Below are positions 26,080 through 34,267 of a stretch of DNA of 64,000 bases, piece after piece. The stretch comes from Njordibacter sp905182035. GTDB taxonomy: Bacteria > Pseudomonadota > Gammaproteobacteria > Pseudomonadales > Balneatricaceae. Both the position numbers and the translations under genes were made by a program. Under the pieces are notes generated by a model, which was not told the DNA's origin, made no database searches, and saw only the letters and a program-made list of their open reading frames with translations. Where the stretch lies: assembly GCF_047730075.1 (NCBI RefSeq), contig NZ_CP159831.1, forward strand, positions 1,302,001-1,366,000, given 5' to 3'. Position 1 is the first letter of the stretch. Every line of letters begins with the position of its first letter.

Positions 26080-27321
26080 ATGTTTCAATCTATTGCTTTG
26101 ACTGTTGGCCTAAGATACACCCGAGCTCAGCGGCAAAACCACTTCATTTCCTTTATTTCACTCATTTCTATGTTGGGCTTAGTGCTTGGCGTTACGGTAC
26201 TCATACTAGTGCTGTCGGTGATGAACGGCTTTGATCAAGAGCTACGACAACGTATTTTAGGCATGGTACCCCATGCAATTGTTCAAACTGCCAAACCAAT
26301 TATGGATTGGCAACACCCTGCGAAGCTGGCAATGCAGGTTGAAGGTGTTGTTGGCGTGGCTCCTTTTGTACATGGGCAAGGTATGTTTAACAACCTGGGT
26401 AGAGTCCAACCAGTGTTGTTACATGGTATCGAACCAGAAGCCGAAGCTAGAGTGTCTATATTGCCAAATCACATGACCCATGGCACTGTGTCAGACCTCA
26501 AGGCTGGAGAATTTAATATTCTTATGGGCGATCTACTGGCTCGCCAATTAGGTGCACGGTTGGGTGACAAGGTGACTTTATTTTTGCCTGAAGCTTCACT
26601 GACCGTAGCAGGCATTATTCCTCGTTTGAAGCGTTTCAACTTGGTTGGCATTTTTAAAGTGGGTGCAGAATTAGATGCTAATTTGGCAATTATGCATATT
26701 GCTGATGCCAGTAAGCTAAAACGCTTAGGCGGTGGGGTGGAAGGTTTGCGATTGAAGCTGGACGATTTATTCACTGCCCCAGCGAAAGCACAGCAAGTTG
26801 CATTGCAATTGCCTGGTCAATACTGGACCAGTGACTGGACAAGGACCCACGGTAGTTTATTTCAAGCCATTCAGTTAGAGCGCCGCATGCTTGGGCTGTT
26901 ATTGATGCTTGTGGTTGCCGTAGCGGCGTTTAACATCGTTTCTACATTGGTGATGCTAGTGGTTGAGAAGCAGGCTGACATCGCGATTCTGAGAACTCTT
27001 GGGGCAAGTCAAAGAGATGTCATGGGCATTTTTATTGTTCAAGGCAGCATCATCGGGTTTTTAGGGACTTTATTGGGCACATTAATAGGTGTTGTGCTGG
27101 CACTTAATATTACTGGTATTGTTGACTGGGCTGAACAAGTATTTGGTTTTAAAGTACTTAGCGCTGACGTTTATTTTATTAGTTATTTTCCTTCTCAAGT
27201 TAATTTGGAAGATGTGCTTTTAATCAGTATTAGCTCTTTTATCCTATGTGTCATGGCGACACTTTATCCAGCCTGGCGAGCATCAAAAGTAGAGCCAGCA
27301 GAGGTGTTACGTCATGAGTAA
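26080..27321 (+). CDS. lolC: lipoprotein-releasing ABC permease LolC/LolE family
   Basis: A 413-residue inner-membrane permease that extracts outer-membrane lipoproteins and hands them to LolA. An N-terminal helix after LRYTRAQRQNHFISFISLISM is followed by LGVTVLILVLSVMNGFDQELRQRIL, the diagnostic LolC/E stretch, a large periplasmic domain, and three C-terminal helices of the FtsX domain ending PAWRASKVEPAEVLRHE. I use ATG 26080, where homology begins. It overlaps lolD by eight bases. No second permease gene follows lolD, unlike in E. coli and Pseudomonas, so it may work as a LolF-type homodimer, or its partner lies elsewhere. Confidence 0.93.
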   Translation: MFQSIALTVGLRYTRAQRQNHFISFISLISMLGLVLGVTVLILVLSVMNGFDQELRQRILGMVPHAIVQTAKPIMDWQHPAKLAMQVEGVVGVAPFVHGQGMFNNLGRVQPVLLHGIEPEAEARVSILPNHMTHGTVSDLKAGEFNILMGDLLARQLGARLGDKVTLFLPEASLTVAGIIPRLKRFNLVGIFKVGAELDANLAIMHIADASKLKRLGGGVEGLRLKLDDLFTAPAKAQQVALQLPGQYWTSDWTRTHGSLFQAIQLERRMLGLLLMLVVAVAAFNIVSTLVMLVVEKQADIAILRTLGASQRDVMGIFIVQGSIIGFLGTLLGTLIGVVLALNITGIVDWAEQVFGFKVLSADVYFISYFPSQVNLEDVLLISISSFILCVMATLYPAWRASKVEPAEVLRHE

Positions 27322-27991
27322 TTGGGTATTACAAGCTACTGGGTTAGTGAAGTCATTCAAAGATGGCGAGCGGCAGGTGGATGTACTTAAAGGTTTAGAT
27401 TTACAGCTAGCCCAAGCCCAAAGTATGGCTATCATTGGCAGTTCGGGTTCTGGCAAAAGCACCTTGTTGCAGCTGCTGGCAGGTCTAGAACAGCCAGATG
27501 CCGGTGAGGTATTGGTTGTGGGTGAATGTTTGTCTGATCTAAACGGTAATCAAGCGGCCAAGTTGCGTAACCAACGTCTAGGCTTTGTATTCCAGTTCCA
27601 TCATTTATTAGCAGAATTTAGCGCCTTAGAAAACGTTATGCTGCCCCATATTATGGCAGGTAATAAACCTGCTAAAGCAGAACAAAAAGCCTTGGCAATG
27701 TTACAAAGGGTGGATTTAGGAGATCGTACTAGCCATAGGCCTGGAGCTCTGTCCGGTGGAGAACGACAACGTGTTGCCATAGCTCGCGCACTAATTAATG
27801 AACCAGCATGCTTGCTGATGGATGAACCCACAGGTAATTTAGATCGCCACAATGCACAACAAACTTTGGGGTTACTAAAACAACTGCAGTCAGATCTAGG
27901 GACTGCTTTTGTTGCGGTTACCCATGACCTAGAGTTAGCCGGCCAACTGGATTCACAACTAAAGTTGCAAGATGGAAAACTAACGAGCTAG
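27314..27991 (+). CDS. lolD: lipoprotein-releasing ABC ATPase
   Basis: A 225-residue ATP-binding subunit of the Lol exporter. Walker A is IGSSGSGKSTLLQLLAG, the Q-loop with the LolD-typical LGFVFQFHHLLAEFSALENVMLP follows, then the signature LSGGERQRVAIARAL and Walker B CLLMDEPTGNLD, and the H-loop VTHDLELA. Length is normal. Its start overlaps lolC by eight bases. It ends four bases from the convergent DUF2062 gene without a visible terminator. Confidence 0.96.
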   Translation: MSNWVLQATGLVKSFKDGERQVDVLKGLDLQLAQAQSMAIIGSSGSGKSTLLQLLAGLEQPDAGEVLVVGECLSDLNGNQAAKLRNQRLGFVFQFHHLLAEFSALENVMLPHIMAGNKPAKAEQKALAMLQRVDLGDRTSHRPGALSGGERQRVAIARALINEPACLLMDEPTGNLDRHNAQQTLGLLKQLQSDLGTAFVAVTHDLELAGQLDSQLKLQDGKLTS

Positions 27992-27995
27992 CTAA

Positions 27996-28502
27996 CTAAC
28001 GTTTACGTTTAAGCCAGTTACGTTTAACCTGCCAGCTCCAAAGTAATTGTACGGTAAAAAAAGCAGCCACAGCCAAAATCAGGCCACCAGCAAAAGAGCC
28101 GACATACAGGGGCTTCCATAGCATGTGCAGCTGTTGAAATAGCCAACTCCTAGACCATTCAAAGTCCAACTGATAGGCAGGCGTTTGTAGTATCCAAGAT
28201 CCAAATTTGTAGTTGGCGTATAAGATAGGTGCCATGGTGAGTGGGTTACTAACCCAAACCAAAGCTACAGACAGTGGAATGTTAGCTTTCCAAACAAGAG
28301 CTATGCTAGCTGCTAGGAGCATTTGGAGTGGCATAGGAATCATGCAACAAAAAAGGCCTATAGCGCAGCCCTTAGCTACACTTGTACGTTTGAATCCCCA
28401 CAACTGAGTATCGTGCATTAACTTGCTTAACCAGCCAAGCGATTGATATTTAGTCAATTTTTCTGGATTTGGGCTGATGCGTTTAAAAAACTTACGCGGC
28501 AT
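27996..28502 (-). CDS. DUF2062 membrane protein
   Basis: A 168-residue inner-membrane protein with the DUF2062 domain: MPRKFFKRI at the N terminus, then a Gly-rich helix AIGLFCCMIPMPLQMLLAASIAL, NIPLSVALVWVSNPLTMAPIL, and a C-terminal helix pair. The function of the family is unknown; it usually sits between the lol genes and comEC in Pseudomonas relatives, as here, though convergent to lolD. About three or four membrane helices are seen. Confidence 0.85.
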   Translation of the reverse strand: MPRKFFKRISPNPEKLTKYQSLGWLSKLMHDTQLWGFKRTSVAKGCAIGLFCCMIPMPLQMLLAASIALVWKANIPLSVALVWVSNPLTMAPILYANYKFGSWILQTPAYQLDFEWSRSWLFQQLHMLWKPLYVGSFAGGLILAVAAFFTVQLLWSWQVKRNWLKRKR

Positions 28503-28619
28503 GAACTAACCTTATTAATAGTAGCGGGTAAGACGTTTTTCAGGCGCAGGCCTTATTCACTGATTATGCGCTTATATACAAACTAAGCCAAGGTTTAGTG
28601 CACTCAAGGATGAGACATT

Positions 28620-31049
28620 ATGTATATAAATGGTTTGTTTTTTTTACTGTTTTGGTGTTTAGGTTGGGCTGAGTTCGGCTTTGTAAATGGCCTCTACCTA
28701 GTCATCGTGTTATTGAGTGGACTTTTAGTAGCTTATACACGTCGCAAAGCCGCCTTAGGCCTGATTACATTTTTGCTGGCCAGTGCGGGCCAGTATGATC
28801 ATGTTTATAGTCAGTTTCCTCAGCCATGGGTTGGTAAGGATCTACGTATCAATGCTTGTGTATCCAAACTTACATCTAACTATGCGGGCCTCAGTCTGCT
28901 CCTAAGCGATGCTCAAGTCGATGTGCCTATAGTGGCAGATAACAAAGGAGCTAAACCTGTCTATAAGGCGTTGTCACAACCGCTGCTTGGGAAAGTAAAA
29001 GTGAACATTTATCCCTATACGGACGTTGCTCAACCTAAACTAAAAGCCTTGGATCAAGCCTTGGGCCTAGCAGGTTTAATTGGCCACAAGGTTGAATTGA
29101 TCGTGCGTTTAAAAGGTGCTAAAAACTACCACAATCTGCAAAATTATGACTATGTTCGTTGGAGCCAGCTAGAGGGCCAAGTAGCGTCTGGTTACGTTAA
29201 GCAATGGCTCGTTACCGGAAACACTTGTAGCGTTATAAGTTCGCCAAAGTTGTCATTGGAACAGCTGCGCGAGAAGCTATGGCAGGGCTTACAGAGCTAT
29301 GCCGAAACACGATCTATGTCGCCTGAATCTATTGCTTTGTGGGGCGCTCTTGTTGTTGGTCAAACCTCAGCTCTAACAGCAAAACAATGGCGGGTGCTAG
29401 CAGCTACTGGCACAACCCACTTGCTGGTGATTTCTGGACTGCACGTGGGTTTGGTGGCCGTGTTAGTGATGCTTTTGATGCGTTTATTGATATTGCCCTT
29501 TAGTATCCATAGTAGTTTGGGTATACGAGTGGGTGCGTGGGTAGGTTTAGGCGCCGCCATAGGTTTTGCGTTGCTTAGTGGTTTTGGTTTGCCAGCACAG
29601 CGAGCGGTTATTATGTTAGCTGGTCTGATGTGGGGCTCTATGTGGGGTTTGCAGTTGAGCTTTACTCAACGATTATTTATCGCGTTTTTTGTGACTCTTG
29701 TCTTGCAACCCATCAGCGCCTCCAGCTTAGGCTTTTGGTTGTCTTATACTGCTGTATTTGCCTTAGGTTTAGTGTGGTATCAGTCAGCTAGTCAGCGATG
29801 GTGGCATCGGGTTATACAGTTATTAGCAGCCCAAGGTGCTTTGTCTTTGTTGTTAGTGCCCGTGATTGCATTGGGCACTGGCTATGTGAGCCTTGTTGGC
29901 CCCCTAGTAAATATCTTCTTAGTGCCGCTGTTTAGTGTGTTGCTCATTCCTGCCTTACTACTAATTAGTATTGCTACAATTTTTACCACCCTTCCACAGT
30001 TTTTTTTCACTGGCATAGACATAACCTTGTCCTTGTTATGGCAAGGGTTAGAATCTCTTGCAGGATTCACTTGGTCTCAGGTGTTTGTGGCTTGGTTGCC
30101 ACTCGAAGTCTGGGTGTCTACCTTAATAGTTGGGTGCCTCTGTCTAGTTATAAGGCGTTGGCACTGGCCAGTATTGATGTTACTGATGCCGCTTGTGTTT
30201 TTTATAATGATTCAGATCTTTGAAACCAATTTCCCTAAAAGCCAAACTCATATTCAGCCACGGGTTGTAGTCACAATGTTAGATGTAGGCCAGGGTTTGA
30301 GCGTTTGGGTGCGTCAAGGCGAACAAAATATGCTTTATGACGTTGGTAATCGTTATCGCAGTGGTTTTAATTTGGTAGACGCAGTGATTTTGCCAGAGAT
30401 GCTGGCCCAAGGTGTGAACCAGCTTGATGTGTTGGTAATAAGTCATTGGGATATGGATCATAGTGGTGGCCTAGATGCGTTGCTGCAGCAGCAAACGGTG
30501 CAACGTCTAATATTACCCTCAGAAAGTAAAGCAAAACGGGAGCAAGACCTAGTTACGGCTGCAATAAAGGTGAGTCGTTGTGTTAGTACAGCTTGGGAAA
30601 ACCTCTGGCAAGATTCTGATGACAAACTTATGTGGCGCCAAATTGCTTTGGCAGATTATGGCCTATCAGGCAATAATGCCTCTTGTGTGATATTGCTTAA
30701 TGTATATGGTAGGCAGGTGATAATTGCTGGAGATATTGAAGCTAAGGCAGAAGATTTGTTGGTGAAAATTGCTAGTAAATCAGGCGGCATGACCCTTGCT
30801 AGCGACGTGCTGATCGCACCCCATCATGGCAGTAAAACCTCATCTACAGAAAAGCTTTTAACCCAGGTAAGGCCTGCATACGTGTTGGTTTCTGCAGGGA
30901 AAAATAATTCATATGGCCACCCCCATGAACAGATTACCGATACCTATTGGCGCCATGGTAGTCATTGGTATAACACTGGCCGTCACGGTCAAATACGGGT
31001 GGTATTTGAAACTAATGGTGAATATCAAGTGATCCCATATGTGCCCTAG
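28620..31049 (+). CDS. comEC: ComEC/Rec2-family DNA uptake channel
   Basis: An 809-residue polytopic protein forming the inner-membrane channel for single-stranded DNA in natural transformation. Order: N-terminal helices and an OB-like periplasmic domain (LTSNYAGLSLLLSDAQVDVP), the competence membrane domain starting at HLLVISGLHVGLVA (about residue 270), then a C-terminal metallo-beta-lactamase domain beginning MLDVGQGLSVWVRQG with the metal motif SHWDMDHSGG (about residue 607), IIAGDIE and APHHGSKTSS, ending SYGHPHEQI. All domains are intact, so it is probably functional. AAGGATGAG precedes the ATG. Confidence 0.95.
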   Translation: MYINGLFFLLFWCLGWAEFGFVNGLYLVIVLLSGLLVAYTRRKAALGLITFLLASAGQYDHVYSQFPQPWVGKDLRINACVSKLTSNYAGLSLLLSDAQVDVPIVADNKGAKPVYKALSQPLLGKVKVNIYPYTDVAQPKLKALDQALGLAGLIGHKVELIVRLKGAKNYHNLQNYDYVRWSQLEGQVASGYVKQWLVTGNTCSVISSPKLSLEQLREKLWQGLQSYAETRSMSPESIALWGALVVGQTSALTAKQWRVLAATGTTHLLVISGLHVGLVAVLVMLLMRLLILPFSIHSSLGIRVGAWVGLGAAIGFALLSGFGLPAQRAVIMLAGLMWGSMWGLQLSFTQRLFIAFFVTLVLQPISASSLGFWLSYTAVFALGLVWYQSASQRWWHRVIQLLAAQGALSLLLVPVIALGTGYVSLVGPLVNIFLVPLFSVLLIPALLLISIATIFTTLPQFFFTGIDITLSLLWQGLESLAGFTWSQVFVAWLPLEVWVSTLIVGCLCLVIRRWHWPVLMLLMPLVFFIMIQIFETNFPKSQTHIQPRVVVTMLDVGQGLSVWVRQGEQNMLYDVGNRYRSGFNLVDAVILPEMLAQGVNQLDVLVISHWDMDHSGGLDALLQQQTVQRLILPSESKAKREQDLVTAAIKVSRCVSTAWENLWQDSDDKLMWRQIALADYGLSGNNASCVILLNVYGRQVIIAGDIEAKAEDLLVKIASKSGGMTLASDVLIAPHHGSKTSSTEKLLTQVRPAYVLVSAGKNNSYGHPHEQITDTYWRHGSHWYNTGRHGQIRVVFETNGEYQVIPYVP

Positions 31050-31051
31050 CG

Positions 31052-31091
31052 GTGCTATACGTAAGCACTATATATAAGTGCTTGATAGCAC
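31052..31091. repeat. 40-bp interrupted inverted repeat after comEC
   Basis: GTGCTAT-ACGT-AAGCACT, a seven-base loop ATATATA, then AGTGCTT-G-ATAGCAC. Two 7-bp perfect stems are stacked with an asymmetric internal bulge. It starts three bases after the comEC stop. No T run follows, so it is not a classical intrinsic terminator; it overlaps the -35 box of the lpxK promoter. Confidence 0.8.
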
Positions 31092-31109
31092 TCTGGTGTG
31101 GGTTATAAT
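31082..31109 (+). promoter_or_regulatory. promoter of the lpxK-Trm112-kdsB-murB operon
   Basis: TTGATA (31082-31087), a 16-bp spacer and a perfect TATAAT (31104-31109). It predicts a leader of about 97 nt before the lpxK GTG. The -35 box is inside the right arm of the inverted repeat at 31052-31091. Confidence 0.6.
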
Positions 31110-31212
31110 AATGTCATAGAGGCATGTATTACAGATTAATCTGCAGTAATGTCAAGCGATGGCGAATCGATAGACAAATGATAGCTAAGTATGGGCTCAA
31201 TATGGAACCAAG

Positions 31213-32220
31213 GTGACTCAGAAATTACTCAACGCATGGTATAGAGGGGCTTGGTGGTTATACTTATTATGGCCCTTTGCTAGTCTGTACTTATGGCTTA
31301 AGGCTTGGCACCTGTCTAGGCAAATTAAAGCGGGCATAAACCCGCTACCCCTAGTGGTAATAGGAAACATTACTATTGGTGGCACAGGTAAAACACCTTT
31401 AGTGGTAGCCCTTGTTGCGGCCTTAAAAAATAAAGGTTTGCGCTGTGCAATTATCAGTAGAGGGTACGGGGGTAAGGTAGGGCCCGGGCCACATTGCGTA
31501 AGTACAGAAGATGACGCTCATACCGTTGGCGATGAGCCGTTATTATTGAGTCAGTTAACTGGTGTACCCGTAGTAGTAGGTTGGTGCCGAAAATCCAGTA
31601 TTGCTTGGCTAGCACAGCAACAACAATTTGACTTAGTTATTAGTGATGACGGTTTGCAGCATAGTGCTATTAAAGGTGATGTGGAGTGGTGTTTGATTGA
31701 CGGTAGCCGAGGCATTGGTAATGGTTTATGCATTCCAGCTGGCCCCCTAAGAGAACCTGCTATAAGGCTCTCTCAAGTGGACCAAGTATTCACCACTGGT
31801 GTGCCTAACGGCACTATAAGTAAACAATTATTGCAACATATGCAAGGTAAAGCGCTATGCCACCTTATACCTCAACTCGACCAGCTAAAGCGGGTATACG
31901 ATAACCTAGTTGTACCCTGGCCTGATGTTCAGAATCCAATTTATGCAATCGCTGCTATAGGTCACCCAAAACGTTTTTTTGACGATTTACGTCATCGTGG
32001 CTACGAGGTTGACGGCCAAGAGTATGCAGATCATTATCAATTCAAAGTACATGATCTGCCCAACTACAAACTCATTATGACTGCCAAAGATGCTGTTAAA
32101 TGTAAGGTATTGGCCCAAGCTAACAACAATCAACCACCAATGCCTTGGTTATACGCAACTCAATCATTAACTATTGCACCTGCGCAAATCGACGCGCTGT
32201 TGTTACAATTAGGTTTATAA
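31213..32220 (+). CDS. lpxK: tetraacyldisaccharide 4'-kinase
   Basis: A 335-residue membrane-associated kinase that phosphorylates the 4'-position of the lipid A disaccharide. N-terminal anchor helix (WWLYLLWPFASLYLWL), Walker A GNITIGGTGKTPLV (about residue 50), then CAIISRGYGGK, VGDEPLLLS and VISDDGLQH, all diagnostic of LpxK. The start is GTG with AAGG very close; no ATG fits. msbA, exbB and exbD, often next to lpxK, are absent here. First gene of the lpxK-Trm112-kdsB-murB run. Confidence 0.95.
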   Translation: MTQKLLNAWYRGAWWLYLLWPFASLYLWLKAWHLSRQIKAGINPLPLVVIGNITIGGTGKTPLVVALVAALKNKGLRCAIISRGYGGKVGPGPHCVSTEDDAHTVGDEPLLLSQLTGVPVVVGWCRKSSIAWLAQQQQFDLVISDDGLQHSAIKGDVEWCLIDGSRGIGNGLCIPAGPLREPAIRLSQVDQVFTTGVPNGTISKQLLQHMQGKALCHLIPQLDQLKRVYDNLVVPWPDVQNPIYAIAAIGHPKRFFDDLRHRGYEVDGQEYADHYQFKVHDLPNYKLIMTAKDAVKCKVLAQANNNQPPMPWLYATQSLTIAPAQIDALLLQLGL

Positions 32221-32249
32221 CCTATGACACCCATTGAATAAGGATTCCC

Positions 32250-32432
32250 ATGGATAAGAAGTTATTAGAAGTTCTTGCCTGCCCAGTGAGCCACGGCCAA
32301 CTGTTTTATCATTCACAGACAAATGAACTTTTTTGTCCTGCCAGTGGCTTAGCCTATCCTATTGATGCGGGTATTCCGGTGTTATTAGAAGCGCAAGCAA
32401 GGCCCCTTACAGATGAAGAGAAGCAAGCGTAA
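32250..32432 (+). CDS. Trm112-family protein (YcaR-like)
   Basis: A 60-residue protein of the Trm112/UPF0434 family: KKLLEVLACPVSHGQL, then LAYPIDAGIPVLLEAQAR. Eukaryotic Trm112 is a zinc protein activating methyltransferases; the bacterial role is unsettled. Here only one Cys remains of the usual C-x2-C pair (CPVS), with another in FCPASG, so zinc binding is doubtful. It has AAGGATTCCC before the ATG, and its stop overlaps the kdsB start (TAATG), the standard lpxK-Trm112-kdsB order. Confidence 0.9.
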   Translation: MDKKLLEVLACPVSHGQLFYHSQTNELFCPASGLAYPIDAGIPVLLEAQARPLTDEEKQA

Positions 32433-33202
32433 TGGACTTTTCCGTGGTGATCCCAGCGCGGTTCTACTCGAGCCGCCTACCAGGCAAGCCACTGTTGGAC
32501 CTTGGTGGCTTAAGTATGCTGCAGCGGGTCTACCAGCAGGCATGCAAGAGTGATGCATCGCAGGTCTATATAGCGACAGACCATATGGACATTGTAAATC
32601 ACGCAAAAGGTTTTTGTGACAAGGTCATCATGACCCGTGAAGACCACACAACGGGCACTGATCGATTACAAGAAGTTGCAGAGTATCTGGCTTTGCCAGA
32701 TGATCATATTGTGGTGAATGTACAAGGGGATGAGCCTTTAATTCCTCCCAATTTAATCAATCAGGTGGCTAATAACTTACAGCGGTACTCCAATGCGGCT
32801 ATTGCGACCTTAGCTGAGCCTATAGATGACTTTGAACAGGTGTTTGATACTAATGCTGTGAAACTGGTGCGTAACGCAGCTAACATGGCCATGTACTTCT
32901 CTCGTGCTCCTTTGCCCTGGGACCGGAGTTGGAATGAAGACGAAAATAAGCTTGCGCACAAGGATGTGTACCTGCGCCACATAGGGCTTTATGCTTATCG
33001 AGTAGGTTTTTTGCACCGCTATGTGAGCTGGCCGCAGTCAAGCTATGAAACCCTTGAAACCCTTGAGCAACTTAGAGCGTTACATTATGGCGAAAGTATT
33101 CATGTGGACTTAGCTCCTGAAGGCATGCCTGCTGGTGTCGACACACTTGAAGACTTAAATCGGATGCGTGAATTCCTAGCTTCAACAGCCTTGGAAAGTT
33201 AA
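32432..33202 (+). CDS. kdsB: 3-deoxy-manno-octulosonate cytidylyltransferase
   Basis: A 256-residue cytosolic enzyme making CMP-Kdo for lipopolysaccharide core synthesis. N-terminal nucleotide motif VIPARFYSSRLPGKPLLDLGG, then VYIATDHMDI, VVNVQGDEPLIPPNLI (Mg2+ site) and the C-terminal SSYETLETLEQLRALHYGESI. Normal length. The ATG overlaps the Trm112 stop and the gene overlaps murB by one base, so translation is probably coupled. The ptpA-like phosphatase gene that lies between kdsB and murB in P. aeruginosa (from memory) is missing. Confidence 0.97.
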   Translation: MDFSVVIPARFYSSRLPGKPLLDLGGLSMLQRVYQQACKSDASQVYIATDHMDIVNHAKGFCDKVIMTREDHTTGTDRLQEVAEYLALPDDHIVVNVQGDEPLIPPNLINQVANNLQRYSNAAIATLAEPIDDFEQVFDTNAVKLVRNAANMAMYFSRAPLPWDRSWNEDENKLAHKDVYLRHIGLYAYRVGFLHRYVSWPQSSYETLETLEQLRALHYGESIHVDLAPEGMPAGVDTLEDLNRMREFLASTALES

Positions 33203-34260
33203 TGGAACTACAACACAGCATTAGCCTTAAACCATATAATACGTTAAGTTTAGACGTTAAAGCTGCCTATTTTGTTAGGGTAAACTGTATTGCTGATTTG
33301 CGTGCAGCTCGTCAATTTTGTCAGGATAAGCACTGCCCATGGCTGCTGTTAGGCGGTGGTAGCAACCTTGTATTAACTCAAGACTTTGACGGTTTAGTTA
33401 TGTTTATGGCAATGGATCAGGTGTTTTGGCCGGCCGAAAAATCCTTAGATAGAATATCTAAAAATTTTATTGTTAGTGTGCAAGCGGGTTATGAGTGGGA
33501 TCTGCTGGTTGAAGAATCGATCATGCGTGGTGCTAGTGGCTTAGAAAATTTGTCTCTGATTCCAGGGCAGGTAGGTGCCGCACCTATTCAAAATATTGGC
33601 GCTTATGGTGTAGAGCTTAAACACTGCCTTGGTGGTGTTCAGGTGTTTGATTTTGATACTGGAGAAGAGTTTGAGCTGTCCTCCGCTGACTGCGAGTTTG
33701 GTTACAGAGACAGTGTATTTAAACGCCATCAGTGCTGGATCATCACCCAAGTGCGGCTGCTCTTGAGCCGCGATACTGAGCCTAAGGTCAGCTATGGTAT
33801 TATTGAAGATACCATTACATCACAGTTGGGTAAGCCTGCAATAAGTGCCTCGCCACAACAGGTACGCGATGCTGTGATCCATATTCGCCGTTCGAAGCTG
33901 CCAGACCCAAAAAAGATTCCTAATGTAGGCAGTTTTTTTAAAAACCCTATGGTAAGTAATGGACAAAAGCAGGCATTAGCACAACAGTGGCCAGGCCTTG
34001 TGACTTACGCTGTGGACCCAAAGAAGCATAAATTAGCTGCTGGTTGGTTGATTGACCAATTAGGTTGGAAAGGTTTTAGACAAGGAGAAGTGGGTGTTCA
34101 TGAGTACCAAGCATTAGTTTTGGTTTGTTCAGGCAGCGCTACGGGTAAGGAAGTTTTGGATTTGGCTAAACGGATTAAAGCCGATGTGGCCGTGAAGTTT
34201 GGCGTCACGTTAGAAATAGAACCTCGGTTGTTTGACAACCGAGGCGAGTTTTACCTATAA
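33202..34260 (+). CDS. murB: UDP-N-acetylenolpyruvoylglucosamine reductase
   Basis: A 352-residue FAD enzyme completing UDP-MurNAc for peptidoglycan. FAD motif LLGGGSNLVL (about residue 50), then GASGLENLSLIPGQVGAAPIQNIGAYG, FGYRDSVFK, and the catalytic-serine region PNVGSFFKNP; the C terminus has GWLIDQLGWKGFRQGEVGVHEYQALVLV. Matches the E. coli-type (class I) enzyme. The ATG overlaps the kdsB stop by one base. Its last codons encode a perfect hairpin followed by a short T run, probably the operon terminator. Confidence 0.97.
   Translation: MELQHSISLKPYNTLSLDVKAAYFVRVNCIADLRAARQFCQDKHCPWLLLGGGSNLVLTQDFDGLVMFMAMDQVFWPAEKSLDRISKNFIVSVQAGYEWDLLVEESIMRGASGLENLSLIPGQVGAAPIQNIGAYGVELKHCLGGVQVFDFDTGEEFELSSADCEFGYRDSVFKRHQCWIITQVRLLLSRDTEPKVSYGIIEDTITSQLGKPAISASPQQVRDAVIHIRRSKLPDPKKIPNVGSFFKNPMVSNGQKQALAQQWPGLVTYAVDPKKHKLAAGWLIDQLGWKGFRQGEVGVHEYQALVLVCSGSATGKEVLDLAKRIKADVAVKFGVTLEIEPRLFDNRGEFYL
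34222..34250. terminator. terminator-like hairpin inside the 3' end of murB
   Basis: CCTCGGTTGT (34222-34231), a three-base loop, and ACAACCGAGG (34235-34244) form a perfect 10-bp stem; on the plus strand CGAG and then TTTT follow. It lies 17-39 bp before the end of murB, within coding sequence. For the convergent rne transcript it lies just beyond the stop codon and is followed by a T-rich stretch, so it may act in both directions. Confidence 0.6.
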
Positions 34261-34267
34261 GGTTAGG

